This document shows, piece after piece, positions 25,368 through 33,514 of a stretch of 64,000 nt of DNA. The notes under the pieces are model-generated. The model saw nothing but the letters and a program-made list of their open reading frames with translations. It was not told the origin of the DNA and did not search any database. Origin of the DNA: Radiobacillus kanasensis (GTDB lineage: Bacteria > Bacillota > Bacilli > Bacillales > Amphibacillaceae); contig NZ_CP088020.1 in the NCBI RefSeq assembly GCF_021049245.1, positions 2,672,001 through 2,736,000 on the forward strand, given 5' to 3'. Made by a program: the position numbers and the translations under genes. Position 1 is the stretch's first letter, and the number at the start of each line of letters is the position of its first letter.

Positions 25368-26066
25368 TTAAGCTGCTAAAGAGAGTGTGTGAGTGGATGA
25401 GTAGTGTAAAGCATGTATGGTTGGAAGCTTACAAGTCGGATTTTGATTTTTCTTCAGACTATCTATAGAAGGAAGTGCTTGAATTAACACCGTCGGTTCT
25501 TGATTCTGAATAGTTAAAGTGACAAGTTCGCTTAGTTCCTCCTCCTCTTCCCAAAAGGATAAGAAATCTCCACTATCTTCTTCCTTTTCTAAACGTCTTT
25601 TCGCTCTTAAATAGCTGGCTTTCACAGCCATTTCCGTTGTCTCCAAAAGTTCCGCTATTTCCTTCAAACGAAAAGCGAATGCCTCTCTTAATAGAAAGAT
25701 TACGGCTTGCTTTGGAGTAAAGCGTTGCTTAAGAATTTCCACTATTTGAGATGCAGAAGTTCCATCATGTTGGCCCGCTTCCTCTGAAAGAGTCGTTGCT
25801 TGTAGCTCTTCTCTCTTTCTCTTGCGAACTGTATCTATCCAATTGTTGTAGGCAATTTTCTTTAATAACGCTGGAGAAATCTGTCTGGCTCCAATGCCAT
25901 AATGCTCGATAGCCTTGACAAGAGACTCTTGGGCGACCTCCTCACTATCCCATTTGTTTCTTGTAATAAACCGACAATAATGCAATAGACTTTTGTAATG
26001 TTCTTCCCATCGTGTTCCTTCTAATTCGTCTAAAGACCCACCGACGAAATTTAACTTCTCATACAC
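25368..26066 (-). CDS. ECF-like RNA polymerase sigma factor with C-terminal extension
   Basis: 232 residues. Region 2 (about 25-85) includes NKWDSEEVAQESLVKAIEHY. Region 4 (about 110-165) includes LKEIAELLETTEMAVKASYL, a helix-turn-helix. About 65 further residues with an acidic stretch (FWEEEEELSELV) and a Pro/His-rich end have no sigma homology I recognise; such tails can act as built-in regulators. No anti-sigma gene is adjacent. It heads a two-gene unit with clpP. AAAGGAG lies about 11 bases before the ATG. Confidence 0.78.
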   Translation of the reverse strand: MYEKLNFVGGSLDELEGTRWEEHYKSLLHYCRFITRNKWDSEEVAQESLVKAIEHYGIGARQISPALLKKIAYNNWIDTVRKRKREELQATTLSEEAGQHDGTSASQIVEILKQRFTPKQAVIFLLREAFAFRLKEIAELLETTEMAVKASYLRAKRRLEKEEDSGDFLSFWEEEEELSELVTLTIQNQEPTVLIQALPSIDSLKKNQNPTCKLPTIHALHYSSTHTLSLAA

Positions 26067-26144
26067 GTTTACTCACTCCTTTACACACTTCTCATGACTT
26101 AAACGATTTTCCAGATAAAAAAGATACGGGGGTAAAATATTTTT

Positions 26145-26888
26145 TCATTTTGTTGCTAAATGTAACGCTAATTCCTTGATTCGTCGGTCTGTTTCTTCTT
26201 CCATTTGATCCCGTTCTTCATCTTCATGATAAAACGTATCTCCCTTGATTAAGTGATCCGACAAATTCAATATAGCGATTGCCTTCTTACCGAAATAAGA
26301 GGCAACGGATAATGTTGTGGCCGTTTCCATATCAACAGCCACATGTCCTTTTTCCGCCCAATCATTCACCATCGATTGTGTTTCTACCATAATAGCACCA
26401 GTTGTCAAAATGGTTCCTTTCTTATAATTATATCCATTCTCTTCACAAAAGCGAACGGCAGCATTTACGAGTTGTTCATCCGAATATACGATTTGCTGAT
26501 TAGGAAGATACCAATCGGAAACACCATCCTTCATTTCCGCAGCCGTGACGATCAATATATCCCCATAGTCCACCTCGTGAGATAAACCACCAAAATAGCC
26601 CGTTTGGATCCATTTGCTTGTCCCCATCACTGAAAAACGATGGACAACAGTCGCTGCCATTGGACCACCATACACATTTGCAAACCCTATTTGATTTCCT
26701 TCATAGCTCCCGACAATGCTGTTCCAGCTCGGCAACCATTGTATAGGCTTCAAAATTCCCGTCCATTCCTTTATATTGTGGTCATGCTCGTGCTCGCCAT
26801 GGATAACAAATGCACCTGGAATTTGTTCTTCTCTGATATCTAGTGCTTTAAGCCAATCTCTTTTTGTAAAATCCCCATATAACTTCAT
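26145..26888 (-). CDS. Nucleoside phosphorylase-family protein
   Basis: 247 residues. IVGSYEGNQIGFANVYGGP and GHVAVDMETATTLSVASYFG match the PNP/uridine phosphorylase superfamily (PF01048), whose members cleave nucleosides with phosphate or water. MVETQSM with VDMETA marks the base/ribose site. Exact substrate not determinable. The ATG at 26888 has GGAG upstream; the in-frame TTG six bases earlier lacks one. Confidence 0.75.
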   Translation of the reverse strand: MKLYGDFTKRDWLKALDIREEQIPGAFVIHGEHEHDHNIKEWTGILKPIQWLPSWNSIVGSYEGNQIGFANVYGGPMAATVVHRFSVMGTSKWIQTGYFGGLSHEVDYGDILIVTAAEMKDGVSDWYLPNQQIVYSDEQLVNAAVRFCEENGYNYKKGTILTTGAIMVETQSMVNDWAEKGHVAVDMETATTLSVASYFGKKAIAILNLSDHLIKGDTFYHEDEERDQMEEETDRRIKELALHLATK

Positions 26889-26913
26889 TACCAATTCTCC
26901 TCATTATGTAGTC

Positions 26914-27309
26914 TTACTTTTTTCGTTTGTTTTCTGGCTGCTTCAACCAGTGTCTAAGTCCTTTTCCAGCATAAGGTTCATCGTTATACCTCGGAATGAC
27001 ATGAAAGTGACTGTGTAAGATCGTTTGATTAGATGCTTCACCGACATTCCATCCTAATGTAAAGCCATCTGGCTTATGCCTATCTGATAAGTAGGCTCTT
27101 GCTTTTTGAAGCAGATCGTATGTGTCCATCCACTCCTGTTTTGTGAGATCAAAAGTAGTTATTCGATGTGCTTTTGGAACAATTACTCCACTTCCTTCTA
27201 AAACATCTTGTTGTTTATCGTGCTGTAAAAAATAACAGGATTCGTTTTCGAATATGATATTTTGGTGTGAGTCTTTCTTTGGATTGCAGAAAATACATTC
27301 TTTTGTCAT
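26914..27309 (-). CDS. HIT-family nucleotide hydrolase/transferase
   Basis: 131 residues. The histidine triad is HSHFHVIPRY near 98, and CIFCNP at the N-terminus is half of the zinc site seen in Hit proteins. Substrates are usually adenosine phosphoramidates or dinucleoside polyphosphates. It lies 25 bases upstream of the phosphorylase gene and may be co-transcribed. Divergent from the TerC gene. Confidence 0.88.
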   Translation of the reverse strand: MTKECIFCNPKKDSHQNIIFENESCYFLQHDKQQDVLEGSGVIVPKAHRITTFDLTKQEWMDTYDLLQKARAYLSDRHKPDGFTLGWNVGEASNQTILHSHFHVIPRYNDEPYAGKGLRHWLKQPENKRKK

Positions 27310-27338
27310 TTCATTTATCCTTCCTTATGCGAATTCGT

Positions 27339-27380
27339 GATACTATTTTCGCGAATGTGTTACTATAATAAAATAGTATC
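27339..27380. promoter_or_regulatory. Inverted repeat around the promoter of the TerC gene
   Basis: GATACTATTTT (27339-27349) and AAAATAGTATC (27370-27380) are perfect 11-bp arms. The 20-base spacer holds a TATAAT (27364-27369), 52 bases before the TerC ATG. No good -35 is visible, which suggests a regulated promoter. No yybP-ykoY manganese riboswitch is present. Confidence 0.45.
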
Positions 27381-27420
27381 GTAAATCCGCATTATACGTA
27401 ACCTAGGAGGAACAAAACAA

Positions 27421-28122
27421 ATGGATTTCTTGCTCACAACACTTGGACTAGCTATCTCATCTGGTGCCATTATTGCTTTATTAAAAATCATCGCAATAGA
27501 TATCATCTTGTCCGGAGACAACGCAATTGTCATAGCCATGGCAACGAAAAATCTTCCTAAGGAGCAACAAAATAGAGCCATTTTCTGGGGAACAGCTGGG
27601 GCCGTTATTCTTAGAATATTATTTGCTGCTATCATCGTGTATTTACTCGAGATTCCTTATGTCCACCTCATAGGAGGACTGCTTTTACTTTGGATTGCTT
27701 ATAAAGTGCTCGTAGAAGAGGAAGAGGAATCGCATATTCAATCCCATACCGGAATGCGCAAAGCGGTTATGACAATCATCATTGCTGACGCCGCCATGAG
27801 TTTAGACAATGTCGTGGCCGTTGCTGGAGCAGCGCACGGTCATATCGGAATGATCGCGCTGGGAGTTCTCATAAGCATTCCTATCATGATTTTCGGTTCG
27901 AAGTTAATTGTGAAAGTACTGGAAAAATATCGTTGGATTGCTTATATTGGGTCTGGGATACTGGCTTGGACAGCAAGTGAAATGATTACAGAGGATGAAA
28001 AAGTACTAGAACTTCTTCATTTGTCACACGGGACTATAACTTACATCATTTCCGGAATTATAACAGTAGCAGTATTATTGATGGGTTATGTTGCGAACCA
28101 ACAAAAGATTAGAAAAGCGTAA
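27421..28122 (+). CDS. TerC-family membrane protein (YjbE/YceF type)
   Basis: 233 residues, about seven membrane helices. IIAIDIILSGDNAIVIAMAT and IIIADAAMSLDNVVAVAGAA are the two TerC signature helices with intramembrane acidic residues. Bacillus homologues are implicated in manganese export and metal loading of secreted enzymes; earlier annotation as tellurium resistance is historical. AGGAGG precedes the ATG. Monocistronic. Confidence 0.88.
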   Translation: MDFLLTTLGLAISSGAIIALLKIIAIDIILSGDNAIVIAMATKNLPKEQQNRAIFWGTAGAVILRILFAAIIVYLLEIPYVHLIGGLLLLWIAYKVLVEEEEESHIQSHTGMRKAVMTIIIADAAMSLDNVVAVAGAAHGHIGMIALGVLISIPIMIFGSKLIVKVLEKYRWIAYIGSGILAWTASEMITEDEKVLELLHLSHGTITYIISGIITVAVLLMGYVANQQKIRKA

Positions 28123-28128
28123 ATTACA

Positions 28129-28161
28129 AATGCCCACTACTTCTTAAAGTCAGTGGGCATT
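28129..28161. terminator. Bidirectional stem-loop between converging genes
   Basis: AATGCCCACT and AGTGGGCATT form a perfect 10-bp stem; flanking T runs are weak on both sides. Confidence 0.55.
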
Positions 28162-28744
28162 ACTTATATAATCGTTCCATATAAGATGATAAGATGGATT
28201 TAACTTTTTCTTGAGGAATTCGAGTAGGATCGAACAAGGCGTGAATCGCTAGCCCGTCCACCAAACTATACAAAGCTTCTGCTTCCAGGTCCAAATCAAT
28301 TCCATCTTTTAGCATGTTGTTCTCTTGTAGGGTATGCATGAGAATCTGAATACCAGCATATACTCCATCTGTATCTATTTTCCTTTGCTCTTTCTTATGG
28401 CGAATATGGATGAGAAAGGAGAACCAAATTTCCATCTCTGCCCGAGTTTCTTTACTTGTTGGAACCATCTCCATTAATGCTTGGATTACCTTTACTTTCA
28501 ATGGTATATCTTGCGAAACAATTTGCTGAATTCTCTCGGTTGCCCGCTCCTTCACTAAATCCATGGCATAAGCTAGAAGCTGGTCCTGGCTGGAAAAATA
28601 ATACCGCAACGCTCCTAATGACAAGTTCGCCTCCTTTGCGATATTTCGAACAGACGCATGCTCTATCCCTTTTTCTAAAATGACCCTCCACGTTGCTTCT
28701 GCAATTTGTCTTTTCCTTTTAAGATGATCTACTTTTTTTGGCAT
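28160..28744 (-). CDS. TetR-family repressor (PksA/BetI-like)
   Basis: 194 residues. An N-terminal helix-turn-helix (about 30-50: RNIAKEANLSLGALRYYFSS) is followed by a BetI-type ligand domain. The start MPKKVDHLKRKRQIAEATWR closely recalls Bacillus subtilis PksA. In B. subtilis, pksA is next to ymcC, and the facing gene here is YmcC-like, so synteny supports the call. Two copies of TTAATACA-NN-TGTRTTA lie in the shared intergenic region, its likely operators. Confidence 0.85.
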   Translation of the reverse strand: MPKKVDHLKRKRQIAEATWRVILEKGIEHASVRNIAKEANLSLGALRYYFSSQDQLLAYAMDLVKERATERIQQIVSQDIPLKVKVIQALMEMVPTSKETRAEMEIWFSFLIHIRHKKEQRKIDTDGVYAGIQILMHTLQENNMLKDGIDLDLEAEALYSLVDGLAIHALFDPTRIPQEKVKSILSSYMERLYK

Positions 28745-28783
28745 AGTACTATTTTATCAAGTAACCAACTTTGAATCAATTTT

Positions 28784-28842
28784 TTAATACAGTTGTATTA
28801 TTAAAAAGCACTTGATATAATTTATTTAATACATATGTGTTA
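28784..28842. promoter_or_regulatory. Twin TetR operators flanking the ymcC promoter
   Basis: TTAATACAGTTGTATTA (28784-28800) and TTAATACATATGTGTTA (28826-28842) share one palindromic layout. Between and overlapping them is TTGTAT (28794-28799), 16 bases, TATAAT (28816-28821) reading toward the membrane-protein gene. Binding would cover -35 and the start site, a standard repressor design. Confidence 0.7.
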
Positions 28843-28859
28843 AAAAGGGGTGCTTTTGA

Positions 28860-29411
28860 ATGATTACTGCGATGATTATTACATGTGAAATCCTGTTTTG
28901 GGTTGTCATTTTACTCGGTCTCATATCCAGATATATGTTGCGTAAAGAAAAGTTAGGTCTTTTCCTACTCGCTTTGAGTCCCGCGATTGATCTAATTTTA
29001 CTCGTCGTGACAGGATTTGATTTATATAGAGGTGCTGTCGCAACTACTGCTCATGCTATTGCTGCTGTATATATCGGTGTCTCCATTGCTTTTGGAAAGA
29101 GTATGATCGCTTGGGCAGATGAACGGTTTCAATATTATTTGTTGAAGCAAGGGCAAAAGCCTAGGAAACGCTATGGATATGACTACGCTAAGCATTACTT
29201 TAAAGGTTGGATTCGGCATGCACTCTCCTATCTAATTGGAGCTGCTTTACTGATTGGAACCATAGTCTGGATTGATGATCCTAGTAGAACAGAAGCACTC
29301 CGTGGGGTTCTAAAAATATGGTTGCTTGTTGTGGGAATTGACCTTTTAATTTCCGTTAGCTATTTTGTTTCGCCTCGTAAAGCACCACAAAGTAAAAGCA
29401 ACTCCTTTTAG
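28860..29411 (+). CDS. ymcC: Integral membrane protein, YmcC-like
   Basis: 183 residues with five or six predicted membrane helices and a conserved YGYDYAKHYFKGWIRH segment in a cytoplasmic loop. It resembles Bacillus subtilis YmcC, whose function is not known to me. AAAGGGG lies eight bases before the ATG. It faces a TetR repressor and two operators, so it is probably inducible by a small ligand. Confidence 0.7.
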   Translation: MITAMIITCEILFWVVILLGLISRYMLRKEKLGLFLLALSPAIDLILLVVTGFDLYRGAVATTAHAIAAVYIGVSIAFGKSMIAWADERFQYYLLKQGQKPRKRYGYDYAKHYFKGWIRHALSYLIGAALLIGTIVWIDDPSRTEALRGVLKIWLLVVGIDLLISVSYFVSPRKAPQSKSNSF

Positions 29412-29437
29412 AGTGCCAGGCACCACCCGGTTTTTGT
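29411..29437. repeat. Candidate dispersed repeat (GTGCCAGGCACC type)
   Basis: AGTGCCAGGCACCACCCGG followed by TTTTTGTC directly after the ymcC stop. The core TGCC-AGGCA is a short palindrome. I recall very similar sequences between genes in many Bacillaceae, but cannot verify copy number here. Confidence 0.35.
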
Positions 29438-29453
29438 CAAAAAAAGTCGAATG

Positions 29454-29483
29454 AAAAAGCTTGGATTGCCTCCAAGCTTTTTT
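29454..29483. terminator. Bidirectional terminator
   Basis: AAAAAGCTTGGA and TCCAAGCTTTTT form a 12-bp stem around TTGCC, with A and T tails on both sides. Confidence 0.85.
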
Positions 29484-29498
29484 CTATATGTATATATT

Positions 29499-29963
29499 TT
29501 ATTTAGGTTGCAACTTTTTCGTCATAAACATACTATTGGGGTCCTTTGTATAATCTCCGAACGGTTCACAGTATTCGAACCCGAAGCTCTCATATAGTTT
29601 TCTGGCAGGTTGAAATGCTTTCATAGAACCCGTTTCCAAGCTTAGCCGCTCATACCCGCGTTTTTTACTTTCATCTATGATATGTTGAAGTAATTTCCTT
29701 GCCACTCCCTTTCTAAGATGCGAAGGGGAAGTTCTCATCGATTTTATTTCTCCATGCTGAGGGTTTAATTCTTTTATTGCTCCGCACCCCATTAAATCTT
29801 TCCCGTCCCAAGCACTCCAAAACGTAATTTCTGGTTTTCTTAGTTCGCCTAAATCTAATGCATGAATACTTTCGGGTGGCGAATGTTCGGTCATATTTTG
29901 AAGATGGTCAAAGATTAATTGTGCGACCTCAGGTCCTTTTAAATCATCTACTACGATTTCCAT
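29499..29963 (-). CDS. GNAT-family N-acetyltransferase (YsnE-like)
   Basis: 154 residues. HGEIKSMRTSPSHLRKGVAR (residues about 85-104) contains the acetyl-CoA pyrophosphate loop and GYERLSLETGSMKAFQPARK the following strand-helix. The N-terminal ESIHALDL and C-terminal DPNSMFM are typical of YsnE proteins. Substrate unknown. Likely monocistronic. Confidence 0.85.
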   Translation of the reverse strand: MEIVVDDLKGPEVAQLIFDHLQNMTEHSPPESIHALDLGELRKPEITFWSAWDGKDLMGCGAIKELNPQHGEIKSMRTSPSHLRKGVARKLLQHIIDESKKRGYERLSLETGSMKAFQPARKLYESFGFEYCEPFGDYTKDPNSMFMTKKLQPK

Positions 29964-30026
29964 GATCTCTCTCCTCTTTGAAATGATTAAAGTAACGCTC
30001 TATAGAAACGCTTAATTCTATTCCTT

Positions 30027-30533
30027 TCACAACCTAATTCGACACTCAACCGTAGATGATTCATCTTCTTCTATCACTTCTACCACTACTTCCGTCACAG
30101 CCGTTTGAAAGGTAAGATTTTCTTCACTTACTACTTGAAAAGCTTCCTCACACGCATGGTCAGAGACAAACCTTCCTATTGTTAAGTGAGGTTTAAAAGG
30201 CAAATCTTTTCGTAGGAACTGTTTAAGGATGCCCGTATAAAGTCGATTATGTAACTGGACGATCGTATCATAGCCCCTCTCTACATCAATAAAAAGAAAC
30301 GAATCATTCTCCACCGAGAAACCGCTAAATTCCAACTCAAACGGTTTTATTTCTTTTAAAGCATTAGAAACATGTGACCCTATCATCTTTGAGGATAGCT
30401 CACTCTCGAAGGGAAACACAAGGGTTACATGTGGAGCTATCTTCCCATAAAGAGGGTCGTACTTTTCCCTCCACAGTTCCAACTTGTCTATATTTTCGAA
30501 GAATGGAAAAATACAAATAGATCTTTTTATCAA
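30027..30533 (-). CDS. 2'-5' RNA ligase/phosphodiesterase-family protein
   Basis: 168 residues with the two HxT motifs of the 2H superfamily, PHVTLV near 34 and PHLTIG near 114. Members act on 2',3'-cyclic or 2'-5' phosphodiester ends; the substrate here is unknown. Its ATG overlaps the stop of the upstream dehydratase gene by four bases, so the pair is co-translated. Confidence 0.82.
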   Translation of the reverse strand: MIKRSICIFPFFENIDKLELWREKYDPLYGKIAPHVTLVFPFESELSSKMIGSHVSNALKEIKPFELEFSGFSVENDSFLFIDVERGYDTIVQLHNRLYTGILKQFLRKDLPFKPHLTIGRFVSDHACEEAFQVVSEENLTFQTAVTEVVVEVIEEDESSTVECRIRL

Positions 30534-31519
30534 TATACATCACCATCTAATTCTAAAATTAGCTCCTTTTCTTTCTCTGGATCCATCCCAGCTTCCGATA
30601 TTTGTTGTTTGGATTCCTTTAGCCAAGCCCCTGTATCACGAATGGTCTCCCATAACGGTCTAGTTTTTAAACCTTGTTTCTTTACTTTTTCAACATTTAT
30701 TTGGAAAATACCCTTTTCTCCCCATGCTTTTGGCACCCAGAATGGAAGCTCTAAAAAAGGTTGTACCTTTCCCTCTAATTGATGATCATCTGCCCAATAT
30801 AGAGTAGCGTCCGAGTTTAAAATACGTTTACATTCTTCTAATACATCTTCGAACGTGTATTGATTAGGCTCACTCGTTACATTAAACGTCCCGACCAATT
30901 GGTTCTCGATTGCGTCCATCAACCACTCTGCTAAATCTCTAGCATCAATGAATTGTAAATACTCTTCACGATTTCCGGGTGCTAGCACCTTGTCCCCTTT
31001 AGCCATTCGGTCTACCCAATATGTAAATCGATCACTATAATCATACGGTCCAACGATAAATCCAGGTCTCACGATAAGATGATGATCAAACCCATTGCGT
31101 ACCTTGTCCTCACAAAGAACTTTCAGTGGTCCATACGTTTCTGGTGTTTTTTCTTCCACTGTTGTATCTTCGATAGTCGCCAGCTCTGCCTCTTCAGTCT
31201 TATTCGGCTCTAGAAAATCTTTATAAACCGATACAGTCGATATAAACGTATAGTGTTTAACATGGTCCTTTAAAAGTTGGACAGACCTATCAACAACACG
31301 AGGAAAGAAACCGCAAGTATCAATGACCGAATCCCATTCTCGGTTCAACAGTAATGCGACATCCTTGTCTCGATCCCCTTCGATTTTTTCAATAGACGGA
31401 AATAGCCCTGGATTACTTTTGCCACGGTTAAACATGGTTACAGTGTGGCCACGTTCAACTGCTTGTTCCACGATGTGTCTTCCGACAAAATTTGATCCAC
31501 CGATAATTAGTACTTTCAT
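30530..31519 (-). CDS. NAD-dependent epimerase/dehydratase family protein
   Basis: 329 residues, extended SDR fold. GGSNFVGRH near 8 is the NAD-binding loop, STVSVY near 94 supplies the catalytic serine/threonine, and YGPLK near 129 is the Y-x3-K pair. An FNRG motif after strand 2 suggests NADP preference. Substrate not determinable. First of two overlapping genes. Confidence 0.82.
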   Translation of the reverse strand: MKVLIIGGSNFVGRHIVEQAVERGHTVTMFNRGKSNPGLFPSIEKIEGDRDKDVALLLNREWDSVIDTCGFFPRVVDRSVQLLKDHVKHYTFISTVSVYKDFLEPNKTEEAELATIEDTTVEEKTPETYGPLKVLCEDKVRNGFDHHLIVRPGFIVGPYDYSDRFTYWVDRMAKGDKVLAPGNREEYLQFIDARDLAEWLMDAIENQLVGTFNVTSEPNQYTFEDVLEECKRILNSDATLYWADDHQLEGKVQPFLELPFWVPKAWGEKGIFQINVEKVKKQGLKTRPLWETIRDTGAWLKESKQQISEAGMDPEKEKELILELDGDVY

Positions 31520-31693
31520 TTCATCCCCTCCTTACTTTTCAACACGGATTCCCGTTACATATTCATCAATTATCACATAAATATATCCATCCCAACTACA
31601 AATCTAGCAGAAAAGTAGCTCAATAAAGAAGTACAATAATTTCGCACTTCAAAACTGAACTACTTTTTTTAAAAATAACTCTTCTGATGTTGA

Positions 31694-32113
31694 TTATCCT
31701 TCAGTAGAGACTTGCCACGATACCCCAAACTTGTCCGTCACCTGACCATAGGAAGGACTCCAAAACGTTTCCTGTAGCTCCATTCCTACTTGTCCGCCCT
31801 CTTTCAGCTTTGTAAAAATTTCTTTCGTTTCTTCTGCATCGTTAGTCACAAGTGCAATGGTTACTTGATCCCCCACTTCATAAGGCTGGCCAGGGAATGT
31901 ATCTGAAAGCATAAGATTAATTCCCCCAACTTTTAATTGAGCATTTAGTACTCGATCCTTTGCTTCTGGCGGGACTGAATTTTTCGGATCATCGGGCATA
32001 TCTGCAAAAGTTTGAATACTTAGTACCTCCGCACCCAAGGCGGCCTCGTAAAAATGAACAGCCTCTTTTCCATTCCCATTCATTACTAAATACGGATACA
32101 TCTCTTTAATCAT
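31694..32113 (-). CDS. VOC-superfamily protein, PhnB/YjdN type
   Basis: 139 residues. Two beta-alpha-beta-beta-beta modules. PYLVMNGNGKEAVHFYEAAL, MLSDTFPG and GVSWQVS are typical of the PhnB (3-demethylubiquinone methyltransferase-like) branch. Enzymatic role unknown. Preceded by AGGAGAGGTG. Confidence 0.85.
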   Translation of the reverse strand: MIKEMYPYLVMNGNGKEAVHFYEAALGAEVLSIQTFADMPDDPKNSVPPEAKDRVLNAQLKVGGINLMLSDTFPGQPYEVGDQVTIALVTNDAEETKEIFTKLKEGGQVGMELQETFWSPSYGQVTDKFGVSWQVSTEG

Positions 32114-32131
32114 GTTACACCTCTCCTTCTA

Positions 32132-32458
32132 TTAATCGTTTAAAGATTGAAAGCTATGGATACGCTCCATTCCCGCGATGATTGGTTTTGCCTTACGAAT
32201 TAAGTCTTGTGTTACGTCTAGTGTAAGGGAAGCTTGATGTGCCTGCTCATTTTTCCAGACCTCATAGACGTACACGTTATCTGCCTCTTCCTTCATTATG
32301 CTCACTGAATATATATCACATTCCTCTAGTTGTCTCATTTTCTGACTTGCTCTCACCAATATCTCTGACAACTCATCCCTTTTCCCCTCTACTGCCGTAA
32401 AGTAACCGTATAACCCGAATCTCCCCAAGCCCATCATCCTTTCGAATCTATTATTCAT
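32132..32458 (-). CDS. Antibiotic-biosynthesis-monooxygenase-domain (ABM) protein
   Basis: 108 residues, dimeric ferredoxin-like fold. YGYFTAVEGKRDELSEILVR and NVYVYEVWKNEQAHQASL match the ABM family (YgiN/PbsX-like quinol monooxygenases). Start uncertain: the ATG at 32458 has little ribosome site, while AAAGG lies close to ATGs at 32437 and 32434. Eighteen bases upstream of the VOC gene, probably one transcript. Confidence 0.75.
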   Translation of the reverse strand: MNNRFERMMGLGRFGLYGYFTAVEGKRDELSEILVRASQKMRQLEECDIYSVSIMKEEADNVYVYEVWKNEQAHQASLTLDVTQDLIRKAKPIIAGMERIHSFQSLND

Positions 32459-32583
32459 TAACTATCTCATTTATAATTCGGTAAAAAATGATTTTCCCCT
32501 TTTTCTTGTCGGATACTCCAATATTTCCTCGGAAATATTCGGATGTCCTCTAATAATGATTCGCCTAAACTCTTATTATGCAT

Positions 32584-32613
32584 AAAAAAACGGTACAAAC
32601 GCACCGTCTTTTT
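32584..32613. terminator. Terminator between ecfT and the ABM gene
   Basis: ACGGT and ACCGT with flanking A and T runs (GACGGT stem on the minus strand followed by TTTTTTT). Confidence 0.7.
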
Positions 32614-32686
32614 ATGCTTGTGACATTATATGGTTTTGACATGTTTATCATCTAAATTCCTGTTTACAAATACCATTTCATTTTGA

Positions 32687-33514
32687 TTAAAAAGGATTAT
32701 AGAATCGACTTCCATCGTAAAATGTAACGACTAAAGACACGGCAAATAATAGAAAAAATAGTCCCAGAGCTACAAAATCTGCTTTCACAAATGGACGGCT
32801 TCGATACCAAGTTCTCTTCTTGCTTTTGCCGAAACCCCTGAGCTCCATTCCATTACTAACCACTTCGATTCGGTCTAAGCTCGAAAAAATGAGAGGTATA
32901 ACAATGGCAACCGCATTTTTTATTCGGGAAGGTAACTTTTCTTTTCTAGATAAATCAATCCCACGGGCTTGTTGCGCTAGGGCAATAGTTCGATAATCTC
33001 TTTGGATATCTGGAATGTACCTTAAGGCGATTGCAATCGCATAGGCAATACGATAACTCACCCCAATTCGGTTCAAAGAAGAAGCAAATTCACTTGGGTT
33101 GGTTGTAACAATAAATAAGAGAGCGGCTGGAATCACAACAAAATACTTAAGTGTAATATTAAGTTGATAGAATAGCTGTTCCACTGTTAGATCATAATGA
33201 CCCGGAAGTTCCCACCACACATGTAGGCTATCATAGATGTCTACCCCTTGTTGTGGAGCAAACACATAGATTGCTATATTATTAATCAAAAGAAAAAGAA
33301 GAATCAGAACTAAAATAAACGAAACTTCTTTAAATCGAATCTTTGATATTGTAAAAATTACAATGCTTAACACGAACATCAAGCTTAGTACTCTCGTATC
33401 GTAAGTAAGCATCGCAGCAAACGACCAGAGAATAAAACATATTAATTTGGTTGCTCCGGAAAGAGAATGAATAGGAGATTTTCGATCTATATATGATAAC
33501 ATCTCAGCCGCCAT
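32687..33514 (-). CDS. ecfT: ECF transporter transmembrane (T) component
   Basis: 275 residues, five or six membrane helices. QQARGIDLSRK near 182 and ELRGFGKSKKR near 224 are the two Ala/Leu-Arg-Gly coupling motifs that dock in the ATPase grooves. It overlaps the ATPase gene by one base (TAATG). Last gene of the T-box operon, serving the S component encoded upstream. Confidence 0.9.
   Translation of the reverse strand: MAAEMLSYIDRKSPIHSLSGATKLICFILWSFAAMLTYDTRVLSLMFVLSIVIFTISKIRFKEVSFILVLILLFLLINNIAIYVFAPQQGVDIYDSLHVWWELPGHYDLTVEQLFYQLNITLKYFVVIPAALLFIVTTNPSEFASSLNRIGVSYRIAYAIAIALRYIPDIQRDYRTIALAQQARGIDLSRKEKLPSRIKNAVAIVIPLIFSSLDRIEVVSNGMELRGFGKSKKRTWYRSRPFVKADFVALGLFFLLFAVSLVVTFYDGSRFYNPF

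Noticed and set aside
27310..27420. yybP-ykoY manganese riboswitch upstream of the TerC gene
   Set aside because: None of the conserved yybP-ykoY blocks is present; only an inverted repeat is seen.
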